This document shows positions 29,019 to 39,434 of a stretch of DNA of 64,000 nucleotides, one piece after another. Positions within the stretch are counted from its first letter, which is position 1, and the number at the start of each line of letters is the position of its first letter. A program made the translations under genes and the position numbers. Under the pieces are notes generated by a model. That model made no database searches and was not told the origin of the DNA. It saw only the letters and a program-made list of their open reading frames with translations. Source of the stretch: Macrostomum hystrix (taxonomy: Eukaryota; Platyhelminthes; Macrostomidae); NCBI GenBank assembly GCA_950097015.1, contig CATNEN010000003.1, forward strand, positions 1,798,001 to 1,862,000, in the 5' to 3' direction.

Positions 29019-31364
29019 ATGTCTGAGGAATTAGACACAGAATTAGATTCATTCGCGCCGCCGCAGGCCCAGCTGACAAAAAGTGCGAGCAGCGAAATCG
29101 ATTGGCAGGCTTTTATTAGCGGCCAAGACGAGGAGGCCGATGATTCTTCGCCTCGTGTCGCCACTACAGAAGCCGCAGGGTCAGCAGTGCCGCTGGAGTC
29201 TCCATCAACGACGCATATTGCCAAAACTGGCAAGGGGCGAGGCCGACCACGCAAGAATCTATCAGCCATCAGCGGCGACAAAGATCGCGACTCTCAACAG
29301 CGGCGTCTACAGAAGCTGCTAGAATTTAAAGCTGAAGTGAATGAGAAGAAGACAACTAGGCTGCATCTGAGCATGAGTCTGCGCACACTGCAGGACTCGG
29401 TAAAGTCTGGCCAGCGCTATGCTGCTTATAAGCGGGGCACAAAAGCTGATAGTATAAAACGGCTTGAGGAGAAACATATGGCGGCTCTGTGCGGCCTCAT
29501 TGTTTACAGCGGACTGAGGCGCAGCGGGGTAGATGCGGAGACAGCAGAGGCGGACGTTAAGTCGGAAATGACTGAGGCGGCTGCTGTCGACACAGTGGAA
29601 TCCGCCGAGGAGACATCAACGGCGGAGGAAGAAGATGAGATAACTGCGGCAGCGCAGGACGACGGCAGGCGTAAGTCGAAGAAGCCGCTGAGATTTCTGG
29701 AGGAGGGAGGCGACATCGGCAGCGCTGAGCAAAAGAGGCGGCGCGGGACCTCTGCAACGGAGGAGGCGGCAGAGCGCAAGAAGCAGGCGGGCAGGCAGAA
29801 GCGGCGATCGACCAGCGAAGGCGGCGGGCCGAAGTTGTCACCGTCGGCTCTGTCAAAGAAGCAGCGGAAGCGAGCGAAGGTCAGCAACGGTGCCGAGGAG
29901 ATGGCCGGCAAGCGGAAGCGGAAGAGCGACGGGACGCTGCCAGAGGAGGCGGATACGGCCAACGATGCTGCGGCAGCGGAGGAGCCGAAGAAGCCGCCGG
30001 AGGTCGGGGAGCCGAGGCGCAGGGCGAAGGTGAAGATGGCGGACACGAGTGTTGAGGAGGCTGATGGTGGCTCCATCTACTGCAGCGTGTGTGGCTGCGC
30101 TGCTCTTCTCATCTCGCTGCAGGGCAAGGTTGACATCTGCAAGACTTGCTACACGGCATTCATTGGCAGTCTGAGGTCAGCAAGTCAGGAAAGCGAGCTT
30201 GAGTGTGACTGCGGCTGCTGCGCCAAGTGCCGCGCTTTGGCCGTGCTGAAGTCGGGCATTGATCTGTCTGGCTACTCAGTTGCCAAGGGATTTCCCAGCT
30301 GGGTGAGTCGCCACGGTGAGAGGCGGTCAGCACCGCAGCCAGAGTCAGCTGATCAGGTGAAGAAGGCGGTGAAGATGAAGAAGCCAGCAGGTGAGGCTGC
30401 CCAAAGAATGGGCTCTCTGTACGACTCAGTGAGCCGTGTCCAGCTGCGTCAGTGTGTCCAGTCGGTGTCTGGAGACAGCGGGACAGTGTCGGTGGACGTG
30501 CCACAGGAGATGTCGAGTCGCGAGGAGGCTTGGCGCGATGGCGTTGCCGTATTCGGTAAGAAGGGAAGTCTGCCAGATTTGGATCAGGCTCAATGTCTTC
30601 TGTGTGGCAGCGGTGGAGCTGAGCAAGATCTGATGTTGAGGTGCAGCTGCTGCACTGAGCAGTTTCACCTGTACTGCCTGTCGGTTTGCGAAAGGCCTCT
30701 GTGGTCTGGCCTGACTCCTTGGCGCTGCGCTCGGTGTCTGGTGTGCCGGGTGTGCAAGAGGTCCGGGACCGCATGTCGCAGCTGCATTAAGTGCGGAGTG
30801 GCATTCCATCCAGCATGTCTGGCTGAGAGTCGAGGCTACACGGCCAAGGACTGGCAATTGTGCTGCGACTGTGCGGTTTGCAAGCACTGCGGCAAAGCCT
30901 TCAGCGAAGGCTGGTCCGACTGGGACAATCTGTGCCAGCACTGCGAGAGCACGGAGGTGAAGTGCCACGAATGCCACCGAGTGACCTCTCTGATTGGCAA
31001 CTCTCTAGCTTGCTCAACTGCCAACTGCAAGAATGTGGTCCACGCCACGTGTGCTGGCATCAATGACGAGCTGTACCATGTTTATCTGGTGAATGATCAG
31101 CTAGACTTTTTCTGCCGTGACTGTGACTCTCGCGGCTTCCACGCGCTGAAGGCCGCCTGCGAGCGCGACCTTCGTGCCAGAATCCGCGCCCTCAGTGAGA
31201 GCCTCGGCCTGCCCTCCAGACCGCAGCAACTCGATGGCGTCCTTGACGACCTGGACGAGACAGCAGCCGACAAGATATTCTGCCGTCTGCCACCCTACCA
31301 GGACTTTTCATCTGCTCACGACCTGGTCAAGGCCATCATCCTAGAGCTGATTGAGGCGTGCAAG
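29019..31364 (+). CDS. KMT2: Trithorax/KMT2-like histone H3K4 methyltransferase, exon 1
   Basis: The three exons encode about 1366 residues. Exon 1 (782 codons) holds an acidic start, an AT-hook (GRGRPRKN, about residue 75), a Lys/Arg-rich linker, a nuclear-receptor-like zinc finger (CSVCGCAALL...CKTCYTAF, then CDCGCCAKCRALAV; about 355-420) as in Drosophila Trx, and PHD fingers 1-3 (CLLCGSGGAEQD onward, about 530-720). These read histone marks and recruit the enzyme. No CXXC domain, bromodomain or long N-terminus is seen, so the protein is compact against 3000-4000 residues in fly and vertebrate homologues; upstream exons may lie before the acceptor at 29018. Donor CAAG|GTGAGT at 31365. Confidence 0.9.
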
Positions 31365-31712
31365 GTGAGTTCTATGTGCTAATCGGTTTCTAGGCGTTTT
31401 GAGCATCGGTTTCTGTGTGCTCATCCGTATCTAGGCTGGTTGAGCAGTGCTCATCGGCATGTAAGCTGTTTAAGCAGTGCTGAGTGAGTTCTGTGTGCTC
31501 ATCGGTATTTGGGCTGTTTGAGCAGTGCTCAGTGAGTTCTGTGTGCTCATCCGTTTCTAGGCGGTTTAAGCAGTGCTCAGTGAGTTCTGTGTGCTCACCG
31601 GTTTCTAGGCGGTTTGAGCAGTGCTCAGTGAGTTCTGTGTTCTCATCGGTCTTTGGGCTGGTTAAGTGACATTGTTAAATATATTTCTATTTTTAAAATG
31701 CTTATTTCTCAG
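31365..31712 (+). repeat. Intron 1 of KMT2 with about five 48-bp units
   Basis: Starts with the donor GTGAGTTCTATGTGCTAATC and continues with units carrying CAGTGAGTTCTGTGTGCTCA. The acceptor CTTATTTCTCAG ends at 31712. The inverted copy has about 16 units. Confidence 0.85.
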
Positions 31713-32700
31713 TCTCCTGACAAGCTGACCGACTGCGCTCTGCTCTCTGCGGCCCTGGACAAAGGCGTGGTAGGCCTGTTTTCGTGGCTTCGCCTGCAGG
31801 ACATTCGCTCGGAGGTTCTTGGCGAGTCGCCGAACAGCCCGGAGCTCGCGGACGCGGACTCCCTGAGCTGCTCGATGGCCAGGGACTGCAGGGAGCTGTC
31901 GGTGCGGAAGCTGAGGGAGGCATCGGCTGTGGAAGGTGCGGCACCCTGTGAGCTGTGCGGAGAGCAGCGTCAGGACGGAGTGCTGGGACGCCTGCTGCCC
32001 TGTGCCCGGACCTCCTGGATTCACGCCGGATGCGCGATTTTCTCGCCGGAGATTCGAGTGGACGAGAACGACTGCGCGCTGGGAGTTCGGGCTGCCGTCC
32101 GGAGGGCTCGCGGCAATCGCTGCTCGGACTGCGGCAGAACCGGCGCCAGCATCGACTGCCTGAGCCTGGCTTGTCCTCGGGTCTGTCATCTCGGCTGCGC
32201 TGTGGCTTCCGGCTGGCAGTTCAGCGACCTGTGCGAGTCCCGCTGTCCTGACTGCGCTGCCGAGGAATTCGCTGGCAACAGCCTGGCAACCGAAGACTTT
32301 GGCCGCCTCCTTTGCCAACGGCTGGTGGTGGGTGCTGCCGACCAGAGCCTCTGCGAGGTGGCCCTACAGCCAGAGGAGATCTCCGTCAGGATCGGCGGGC
32401 TGCTGATTGGCCGTCTGGGATCTGTGAAGCCGGAGTCCGGGTCCCTTGAGAACGTGCTGCTTCCGGTTGGCTACCGTGCCAGGAGGCAGTTCTGGAGTGT
32501 CCGAGAGGCTGGCAAACTGTGCGAATACGAATGGCGACTGCAGGCCGAGGCTGGGCGAGTCCGTTTTGTGCTCAGCTCGCGTGAGGACTCACTTCGACTC
32601 TGCGCATCCCATCCCGTCACTGTGATGCGCCGCCTCTGCCAGATGGTCACAGAGTGTTGGAAGGCTCAGGTTACTGGACGAAAACCTTTTCTTCTGGCCG
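31713..32700 (+). CDS. KMT2: KMT2-like exon 2 (extended PHD, FYRN, FYRC)
   Basis: 988 bp, phase 0 to phase 1. It encodes a pre-PHD/extended PHD (CELCGEQRQDGVLGRLLPC, then WIHAGCAIFSPEI and CSDCGRTGASIDC), FYRN (IGGLLIGRLGSV) and FYRC (YEWRLQAEAGRVRFVLSS). The taspase-type cleavage site of vertebrate MLL is not obvious. Identity with the minus copy stops abruptly at CRLCQMV, after which the 3' end of the exon differs (TECWKAQV against VECWANQT). Donor GGCCG|GTAAGC. Confidence 0.9.
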
Positions 32701-33206
32701 GTAAGCAATTTCTTCTTGTCTTGGGACTTTCTAGTTCTGTTGAAGCTCCTGATTGTCTGGACCAAAGTCTTCCACGCCACGTCCTCAAAAACTTCCTAAG
32801 CACCTTATTGTCTACTGTAGGAGTCCCAAATTCTCCCTAATCCCATGCAGGCAAAATCATTTGGCGACAGTGATAGTCGCCTATCCTCTAAAAATCCTAA
32901 ATCCTGTACAGCCAATGAATTGAGCTTCATGTGAGACAATAATCCATTAATAATCCTAAATCCTATGCAGGCAATGGCTGGAGCTCTATGGGAGTCACTA
33001 ATCCCCAAATTATCCCAAATCCCATGCAGGCAATGGCTAGAGCTTTGTTGGAGTCACTAATCCCTAAATTATCCCAAATCCCATGCAGGCAATGGCTGGA
33101 GCTCCGTGAGAGTCACTAATCCCCAAATTATCCCAAATCCCATGCAGGCAATGGCTGGGGCTCCGTGTAAGTCGCTTATCCCAAAATTTTCCCAAATCCC
33201 ATGCAG
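32701..33206 (+). repeat. Intron 2 of KMT2 with about five 59-bp units
   Basis: Units from about 32840 to 33206 each carry CATGCAGGCAATGGCTGG, identical to the functional acceptor plus exon 3 start, followed by a degenerate copy of the exon's first about 45 bp and CCCAAATC. The true acceptor is the last one, ending at 33206. Confidence 0.85.
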
Positions 33207-33973
33207 GCAATGGCTGGAGGTCTATGGGCGTCGCACATCCCCGCATCGTCTGGTGCGCCGAGCAGCTGGGATTCTGTCCCGGCTACTCTCCCAAGTACCT
33301 GATCCACCGCTGGGCGCAGCTGCGGAAGCAGCAGACGGCGGAGAACCCGAGCGGCTGCGCTCGGTCGGAGGCCTTCCAGCCCTCGCGCAGCATCGCCGGC
33401 TCAGCTGGCAATTCGCAGCTGAAGCGGACCTTCAGCTTCCTGCTGAGCTCGGCCCGTCGGCCAGTCGTAGTCGATCAGCAGCAGCAGCAGACGGAGGAGT
33501 CCGTGGTGGCAAGCGGTCAGATGATGCGCAATCAGCTGCGGGCAGCTCGCAATGAGCATTGGCAGTGCAGAGTTCAGGTGCTACCCTCAGGTATTCATGG
33601 CCTGGGCCTATTCGCTGTGCGTCCATTTGCCAAGTCAGACTTTATCGTTGAGTACACTGGTGAGCTGATCAGAGCTAGTCTGTCCGAGGCCAAAGAGAAG
33701 TTTTACCAGAGCCACAACATTGACTGCTACCTGTTCAAGCTCAACTGGCAATGGGTGATTGACGCCAGCGTGAAGGGCGGCCCAGCTCGATTCGTAAATC
33801 ACAGCTGCTCACCGAACTGTGTGACTCGCGTGATGGACCAACGAATTCTCATTGTTGCTGGGCGAGACATTGCCGCTGGCGAGGAGCTGACGTACGACTA
33901 TCGATTCGACAAAGAAGAGGACAAGGTGGCCTGTCTTTGTGGCTCATTCAGCTGCAGGAAGTTCCTCAACTGA
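33207..33973 (+). CDS. KMT2: KMT2-like exon 3 (WIN motif, SET, post-SET)
   Basis: Encodes a WIN-like motif (GCARSEAF) that binds WDR5 in MLL proteins, a Gln-rich linker, and the SET domain from about residue 115 of the exon: GIHGLGLFAVRPFAK, IVEYTGELI, ARFVNHSCSPNC and ELTYDYRF, then post-SET CLCGSFSCRKFLN. The SAM- and Lys-channel residues (NHSC, YDY) are present, so it should methylate H3K4 in complex with WDR5, RbBP5 and Ash2L partners. The stop is followed at once by a 30-bp minisatellite. Confidence 0.95.
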
Positions 33974-34018
33974 TGACGTAATTGTGGGATCTGATGACTG
34001 TACTGGATTATGACAATG

Positions 34019-34510
34019 GGATTTGATGAGTTTGGTATCTGATCACTGGGATTTGATGAGTTTGGTATCTGATCACTGGGATTTGATGAGTTTGGTATCT
34101 GATCACTGGGATTTGATGAGTTTGGTATCTGATCACTGGGATTTGATGAGTTTGGTATCTGATCACTGGGATTTGATGAGTTTGGTATCTGATCACTGGG
34201 ATTTGATGAGTTTGGTATCTGATCACTGGGATTTGATGAGTTTGGTATCTGATCACTGGGATTTGATGAGTTTGGTATCTGATCACTGGGATTTGATGAG
34301 TTTGGTATCTGATCACTGGGATTTGATGAGTTTGGTATCTGATCACTGGGATTTGATGAGTTTGGTATCTGATCACTGGGATTTGATGAGTTTGGTATCT
34401 GATCACTGGGATTTGATGAGTTTGGGATCTGATCACTGGGATTTGATGAGTTTGGTATCTGATCACTGGGATTTGATGAGTTTGGTATCTGATCACTGGG
34501 ATTTGATGAC
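34019..34510. repeat. 30-bp minisatellite, about 16 copies
   Basis: Unit GATTTGATGAGTTTGGTATC plus TGATCACTGG, almost perfectly repeated (one T to G change near 34425). It sits 46 bp behind the KMT2 stop, so probably in the 3' UTR or just beyond. Open frames on both strands (DLMSLVSDHW; SSNPSDQIPN) are due to the period of 30. Confidence 0.93.
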
Positions 34511-36697
34511 ACTGAGATGTGTTGAGTCTTGGATTTTATAACTGTGGGATCTGAAGTCTGTGGGAGAATATAACTCTGGAATCTAAGGACTCTATGATAG
34601 GCGACTTAGAAAAAATACATAATTGCTATGTTTCGATGTATGATTTCAGTTAAAGATCTTTTGTAAAGCTTTAGCTACCTTTAGTACGTCTACTACTAGT
34701 TATGCATTTTTAATCTTGAATCTGGCTGCCCACGAGGCCTGAATTTAGTTAGTTTTTGTTCGTGTTTAAAGTTGTCAATAAAATTTTTCACGTTTGCAAA
34801 AGTTGCTCATTTTTGCTTTGATAAAACTAACGCTCGTAAATGTTTTATTATTTATGTAATTATCTTAGTAATTTTACTCATTTGCCTAAACTTATGTTGT
34901 GTTATGCTTGTGTTTAAGTTACATCAAGGATATTTGTATTTACAATGTTGTGAGTTTGGTATGCTAAAGTGTACTTTAATTATGTAAATACCAATTTCTG
35001 CTGCAAACCTGCTTCCTGTAGTTTATTCACTTCGAAGCTGTATTCTTATGTACCTATTGGCCAGGTAACTAGCCTTTGGCAGCTTGTATGTCAACTGAAA
35101 AAGAACTATTCACTTTGTGTTTTTTGTCTATTAATCTAATCTTACAATAATAAAAAGAATGTTTAATGCAGTTTTTTAATTCTAAAAGCTATATTTGCTT
35201 TCCTATAAAAATGAGATTATTGATTCCTTCGAATGGGTTATTTATGAAAATTACCTATTTTTAGCTAAAGTATATACTTTTCTCTAGATAATTTATGACT
35301 TTATCCTTAGCTTCGTTTACTGTCGCCATACTGAAATGATGTGACGAATATCTAGAGAATATCTAGATCAGCTAAAAAAGCATCAGGACAAGCTAGGTAC
35401 ATGCGATTGATAGAGATTACTGTGTCTGATGAAGGAAGTTGTGCTTGTTTTATAGTCGAGGGCCTCCATAGGGTCAGTGTTAAGTTAGGAAGCACGTGAT
35501 GGCATCACGTGGTTTCTAAAAATAGCAACTGACGTCAGTGGCGCGCAAACGTCACTCCTACGTAAGTTCTGACTCATAATTGAGGAATAAAGTTCAATAA
35601 ACATGTTTACTGCACTTTTAAAGACAAAGAAAGGGGCCAGAGACGAAACACGTGATGGCTGACACCACAGGCACACGCTAGAAGGGGGAGGGAACAAAGA
35701 GGTAGCAACGTGTGACAGAGAGGAACAGACTAGGCGGTGCCAGAGGCAGGCGGGCTAGGCAGTTTACTCAAGGCCTTCGCTCACAACGAAACATGTACCT
35801 ATAGCTACCGAGCAGGTCGGACGAATGGCAGCTGGTGAGGCACCAATGGGCCCCTAAGCAGGTAGGTTCACTACTATAATCGTTTATTACGACTGCCCTA
35901 GTTGGGCCAGATGTGCAGCCGACAGCACAGCTGCAGCTATGACGTGGCGCTTCAGAAAGCTGTGTACGGCTGTTCAGTCCATGGACTGGGGGACGCCACG
36001 CACACCCTTTACTACCCCAGCGGATTAAGGTACCATTTAAACTGCGTGAACTAAAGTTGATGCATAGTCCAAGTGTCTTGCTAAAGGGCACAAACTTGTT
36101 GGTCCAGGTGAAGTCGAGAATCGAACCCCCGACCTTCAAGTCGTGAGTCCGACGCTCTAACCACTAGGCTAAAACCCATGACGTTGATACACTAAACCGA
36201 GTTGTACCAGATGTAGAGCTTGGCTGTGTACCCCACCTGATGCTGATAACTATTTTGCAGCAATGTTAATTAAAGCACTTAACAAAATGGTCGTACTCTA
36301 GGACAACAAACTTTAACTTTATGACACAATTTCTAGACTACATGTGATTTTAGGGGTGAAGCGTAGAGCTACGAGTACGTGTTTCATGCGCAAATTTAGT
36401 TTTATTTAGTTTTTATAGATAGAAAGCGAAGTTATTTAGGTAAAACGGTTTATCTTTTTGTACAGCGGCTACTGATAACAATTGTAGGGTTAAAAAAAAG
36501 AAATTTTGCAGATGCAGACTTTAAATTGCACATTCTTGCTGTCGCTATCAAAGAGAAGAGAAGGCTTTTTAATTTTTTTAGCAAGAAACAGCACTCAGGT
36601 ATGTGAAATTTCGTACGTAATTATACTTTTTAAGCCTCATTCTGCTCTGAGTATTTTTTTGTCATTTCGTCATTGTACTCAACCGGAATAAGTTGCT
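34511..36697. other. AT-rich intergenic region, only a SINE recognised
   Basis: About 2.2 kb without coding signature. A SINE lies at 35880-36178. AATAAA-type signals occur at 34779 and 35149. Confidence 0.5.
35880..36178 (-). mobile_element. tRNA-derived SINE, family B
   Basis: On the minus strand a tRNA-like head begins near 36175 with GCCTAGTGGTTAGAGCGTCG and contains GGGGGTTCGATTCTCG (B box). The body includes CAGTCCATGGACTGAACAGC and ends with a GGCCCAACTAGGG-like tail. Copies or parts occur at 43905-44105 and 60325-60645. Confidence 0.75.
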
Positions 36698-37120
36698 ATG
36701 CCATATCCAACAGCTTTACGAGTAAAACGAGTTACCAGTGAGTTTTGGAATTCGTCGAGCGGTAAAAGCTTAAACATGCCTCGAATTGCTGGTCGAAATG
36801 ACAGTAATTCTCCAACAGCCGACGGTGCTTCTGTTCGACCAAGAGAACTTCCCATTGTACCGGCCACCGAAACACATTGCGCGTTTCACACGCACGGCTG
36901 TCAATTCGTATCAACTGATAGGCTGTGTATGAACCGACACTACGTTGAGCATAGTGAGTCCCACGCCCAGCTAACTGTACAACTGATCGACGGACTGAAG
37001 AATGACAATTGCCGTCTAGAAGAGCAAGTTAAAAACCTTACCAGCAGCCTGGATAGCCTCGAAAGGCGAGTTCAGCGGTTGGAATCCTTGCTTAATTCTG
37101 CTGAAAATGGTTATCATTAG
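36698..37120 (+). CDS. TRAF-type zinc finger plus coiled-coil protein
   Basis: 140 residues. Residues 60-95 contain a TRAF-type zinc-finger pattern (CAFHTHGCQFVSTDRLCMNR, then HYVEHSESH), followed by a predicted coiled coil (LKNDNCRLEEQVKNLTSSLD and a Leu heptad to residue 135). This is the order found in TRAF adaptors just before the MATH domain. There is no RING and no MATH domain, so it is a short TRAF-like protein, a first exon, or a gene fragment. A plausible leader lies upstream but no TATA box is seen. Confidence 0.55.
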   Translation: MPYPTALRVKRVTSEFWNSSSGKSLNMPRIAGRNDSNSPTADGASVRPRELPIVPATETHCAFHTHGCQFVSTDRLCMNRHYVEHSESHAQLTVQLIDGLKNDNCRLEEQVKNLTSSLDSLERRVQRLESLLNSAENGYH

Positions 37121-37319
37121 GCAGTCCCAAATGTGTTACAGTGCGAGTATTGATTAAATACAAGACAATCTGTGTAAGCAGCATGAAAAACATTATTTGG
37201 TCTGATCGACAGTGTGCACTCTACGTTAATTTTTTCTATGGAACGCTAGCAAATATTTTGCTGTCTTAAATATCTAGATTTTTCAGCCCGTGTTTTAGGA
37301 TTAAAGCTTTCCTGTAAAG

Positions 37320-37470
37320 CAGGTGACCCTTCGGTCACACAGGTGACCCTTCCGTCACACAGGTGACCCTTCCGTCACACAGGTGACCCTTCCGTCACAC
37401 AGGTGACCCTTCCGTCACACAGGTGGCCTTTCTGTCAAACAGGTGACCCTTCTGTCATGCAGGTGATCCA
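37320..37470. repeat. 20-bp minisatellite with CAGGTG core, seven to eight copies
   Basis: Unit CAGGTGACCCTTCCGTCACA. Each unit carries an E-box (CAGGTG) and a GTCACACAGGTGAC inverted arrangement. Related in sequence to the array at 38155-38450. Confidence 0.85.
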
Positions 37471-37968
37471 TCTGTTAACAGTAGAAAGCTACCCGTCTTT
37501 TCCCCCTGGGGAAGACCACGGGGTATTTCAAATGCCCACTGCCTACTTCCCGATAGCTTCCATACTATACTATACTACTATACTTTAGTACTTTTCTTTT
37601 ATAATTATATAATGTTCGGTCATGATTTGATTTTCTCTAACCATTCATTTTTATACAAACGTGAAATGAATACCCGTTTCATTATTGTGCCAATTTTTTT
37701 TTATTTTCTTTATTTTGCGTGACATCGTGGTAGCAGCTCACAGGTGTAACAACTATAGCCGACTGTACTGTGTGCTCCTATCTATTTTTTGTTTTCTATT
37801 CAACCAATAGCGGCGATTATGAAATGAAATAAATTGTCATAAATTCTCTGTCCGGTCGGTTGGCAAGGCTCACGCTGATATCTCCTGCTCTAAAGTTTTA
37901 ACTTGGGAATATTTTATGAGCAAGTGCAATATCTGTACAAAAAACTAGATAGCATTGCAACTGAGGAG
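37471..37968. other. Intergenic stretch, possible promoter of the next gene
   Basis: AT-rich, with a (TATAC) stretch near 37560. No coding signature apart from the frame that runs into the next exon. Confidence 0.35.
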
Positions 37969-38117
37969 ATGCTGCCGCCGCGAGATTGTACTTCATCAGC
38001 TGCTCCATCGCGTCGACAGGGAGCTGCAGTTCGTCAGCTGGGCCAGACGCGTGCAGCGACATCGGAGCAGGAGGACAGGGCAGTGATGAGACGGATGCAG
38101 GTGCCAGTAAATTCCAG
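37969..38117 (+). CDS. Exon 1 of a two-exon Gln/Pro-rich gene, unknown function
   Basis: From ATG 37969 (MLPPRDCTSSAAPSRRQ) to a donor ATTCCAG|GTGAAT; phase 2. The frame is open to 37903, where a coiled-coil-like EQVQYLYKKLDSI reads, so the true start may be upstream. Joining to 38903 restores Arg and continues into the Gln-rich second exon without a stop. Product about 225 residues, low complexity, no recognised domain. Confidence 0.5.
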
Positions 38118-38902
38118 GTGAATAAAATCTAGCTAGTGCTTGCCGAACAGGTGTAACTACTGTCAAACAGGTTTGTCTTCTGTCAAACAGGTTTGTCTTC
38201 TGTCAAACAGGTTTGTCTTCTGTCAAACAGGTTTGTCTTCTGTCAAGCAGGTTTGTCTTCTGTCAAACAGGTTTTTCTTCTGTCAAACAGGTTTGTCTTC
38301 TGTCAAACAGGTTTGTCTTCTGTCAAACAGGTTTGTCTTCTGTCAAGCAGGTTTGTCTTCTGTCAAACAGGTTTGTCTTCTGTCAAACAGGTTTGTCTTC
38401 TGTCAAACAGGTTCGTCTTCTGTCAAACAGGTGGTCCTTATGCCAAGAAGGTAGCTATTAAGTCAAAAAGGTGATTATTATGACAAAAGGTCACTTTGTT
38501 AAATAGGTGACCTTTCTGTGGAACAAGTGTCTTATGTCAAAACTGTCAAAAAATGTCTCCAGCCCAACAGATTATCCTCCTGTGTCAATTAGGTGCATTG
38601 TTCTACTGTCAACCAGGTGGTTATTTGTTGAATAGGTGCAGTTCTTCTGTCTCAAAGTTGTTTCTTCTGTCAAACAGGTAATTTTAGGTTTCCATAATGT
38701 GGTTTGCACTTGATATTTATGCACTTGAAATAAATAATGCATGTTTATTTCATTTTATAATGTAGCAGATCACAGGTCTATTTTACGCTCGTGTGATATT
38801 GAAGTTTATAAAGCTTTTTTGATTGGCACTCTGTTATATATCTGTTTGGACTAACTACTATATACGATAGTAATTAAAATAATAATGCTATAACGCAATT
38901 AG
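38118..38902 (+). repeat. Intron with 20-bp minisatellite, about 15 copies
   Basis: Array at 38155-38440, unit AACAGGTTTGTCTTCTGTCA, decaying into degenerate copies (TGTCAAACAGGTA-like) up to 38690. Every unit carries CAGGT. Confidence 0.8.
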
Positions 38903-39434
38903 ACTCAACGTGGATGCACCAGTGCTGATCAGCCAGCTGCAAGCCCTTCAACAGCGTCAGCGGCAGCAGCAACAGAAACGCATTTTCTCGTTACATCGTC
39001 CGCTGCCTTCGCTGCTGCTGCTTTTGCCACCTACTGCCAATCAGCAGCGGATGGCCGGAGCTACTCGCGCGGGAAGTTTCTGGCGACCGTCGCCGTCGAG
39101 GCGGTCTACAATAACTCAGCAGCAGCAACAGCAGTCGTTGGCTTCACCGCCTGCACCGCTACTCCTGCCTGTGCCGCAGGCGCCTCTGCCGCCGCCTCAG
39201 CTGCAGATGCCCGCTAGACGAATCCACGTGGCTTCTCCGTCCGCCAATAGGCGCACGGATTCCAGAAGCCAACGCCGATCTCAACAGCGCAACTTGGCTC
39301 TGGTCGATGGTTCGAACTCAACTGCAACCGCCGCCGCGGAGTCACCACTGGGGCCCTGGTCTGTTAAGAAACAGCCAGTTGTGGAAGCTGAAACTGTTTC
39401 CATTCTGCAACATCTGCTGCAGATGAATCATTGA
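38903..39434 (+). CDS. Exon 2 of the Gln/Pro-rich gene
   Basis: Acceptor GCAATTAG ends at 38902. The exon encodes LNVDAPVLISQLQALQQRQR, Gln runs, a Pro/Leu-rich middle (LLPVPQAPLPPPQLQMP), an Arg/Ser-rich stretch (SRSQRRSQQRN) and ends VSILQHLLQMNH. An AATAAA signal follows near 39606. Looks like a nuclear low-complexity protein; no family recognised. Confidence 0.55.

Noticed and set aside
34019-34510. CRISPR-like array
   Set aside because: Units follow each other without spacers, and the genome is animal; it is a minisatellite. The same holds for 38155-38440 and 13340-13548.
34023-34541. Long repeat-encoded ORFs (DLMSLVSDHW and SSNPSDQIPN) on both strands
   Set aside because: Produced by a 30-bp tandem repeat whose period is a multiple of three; no start context or unique sequence.
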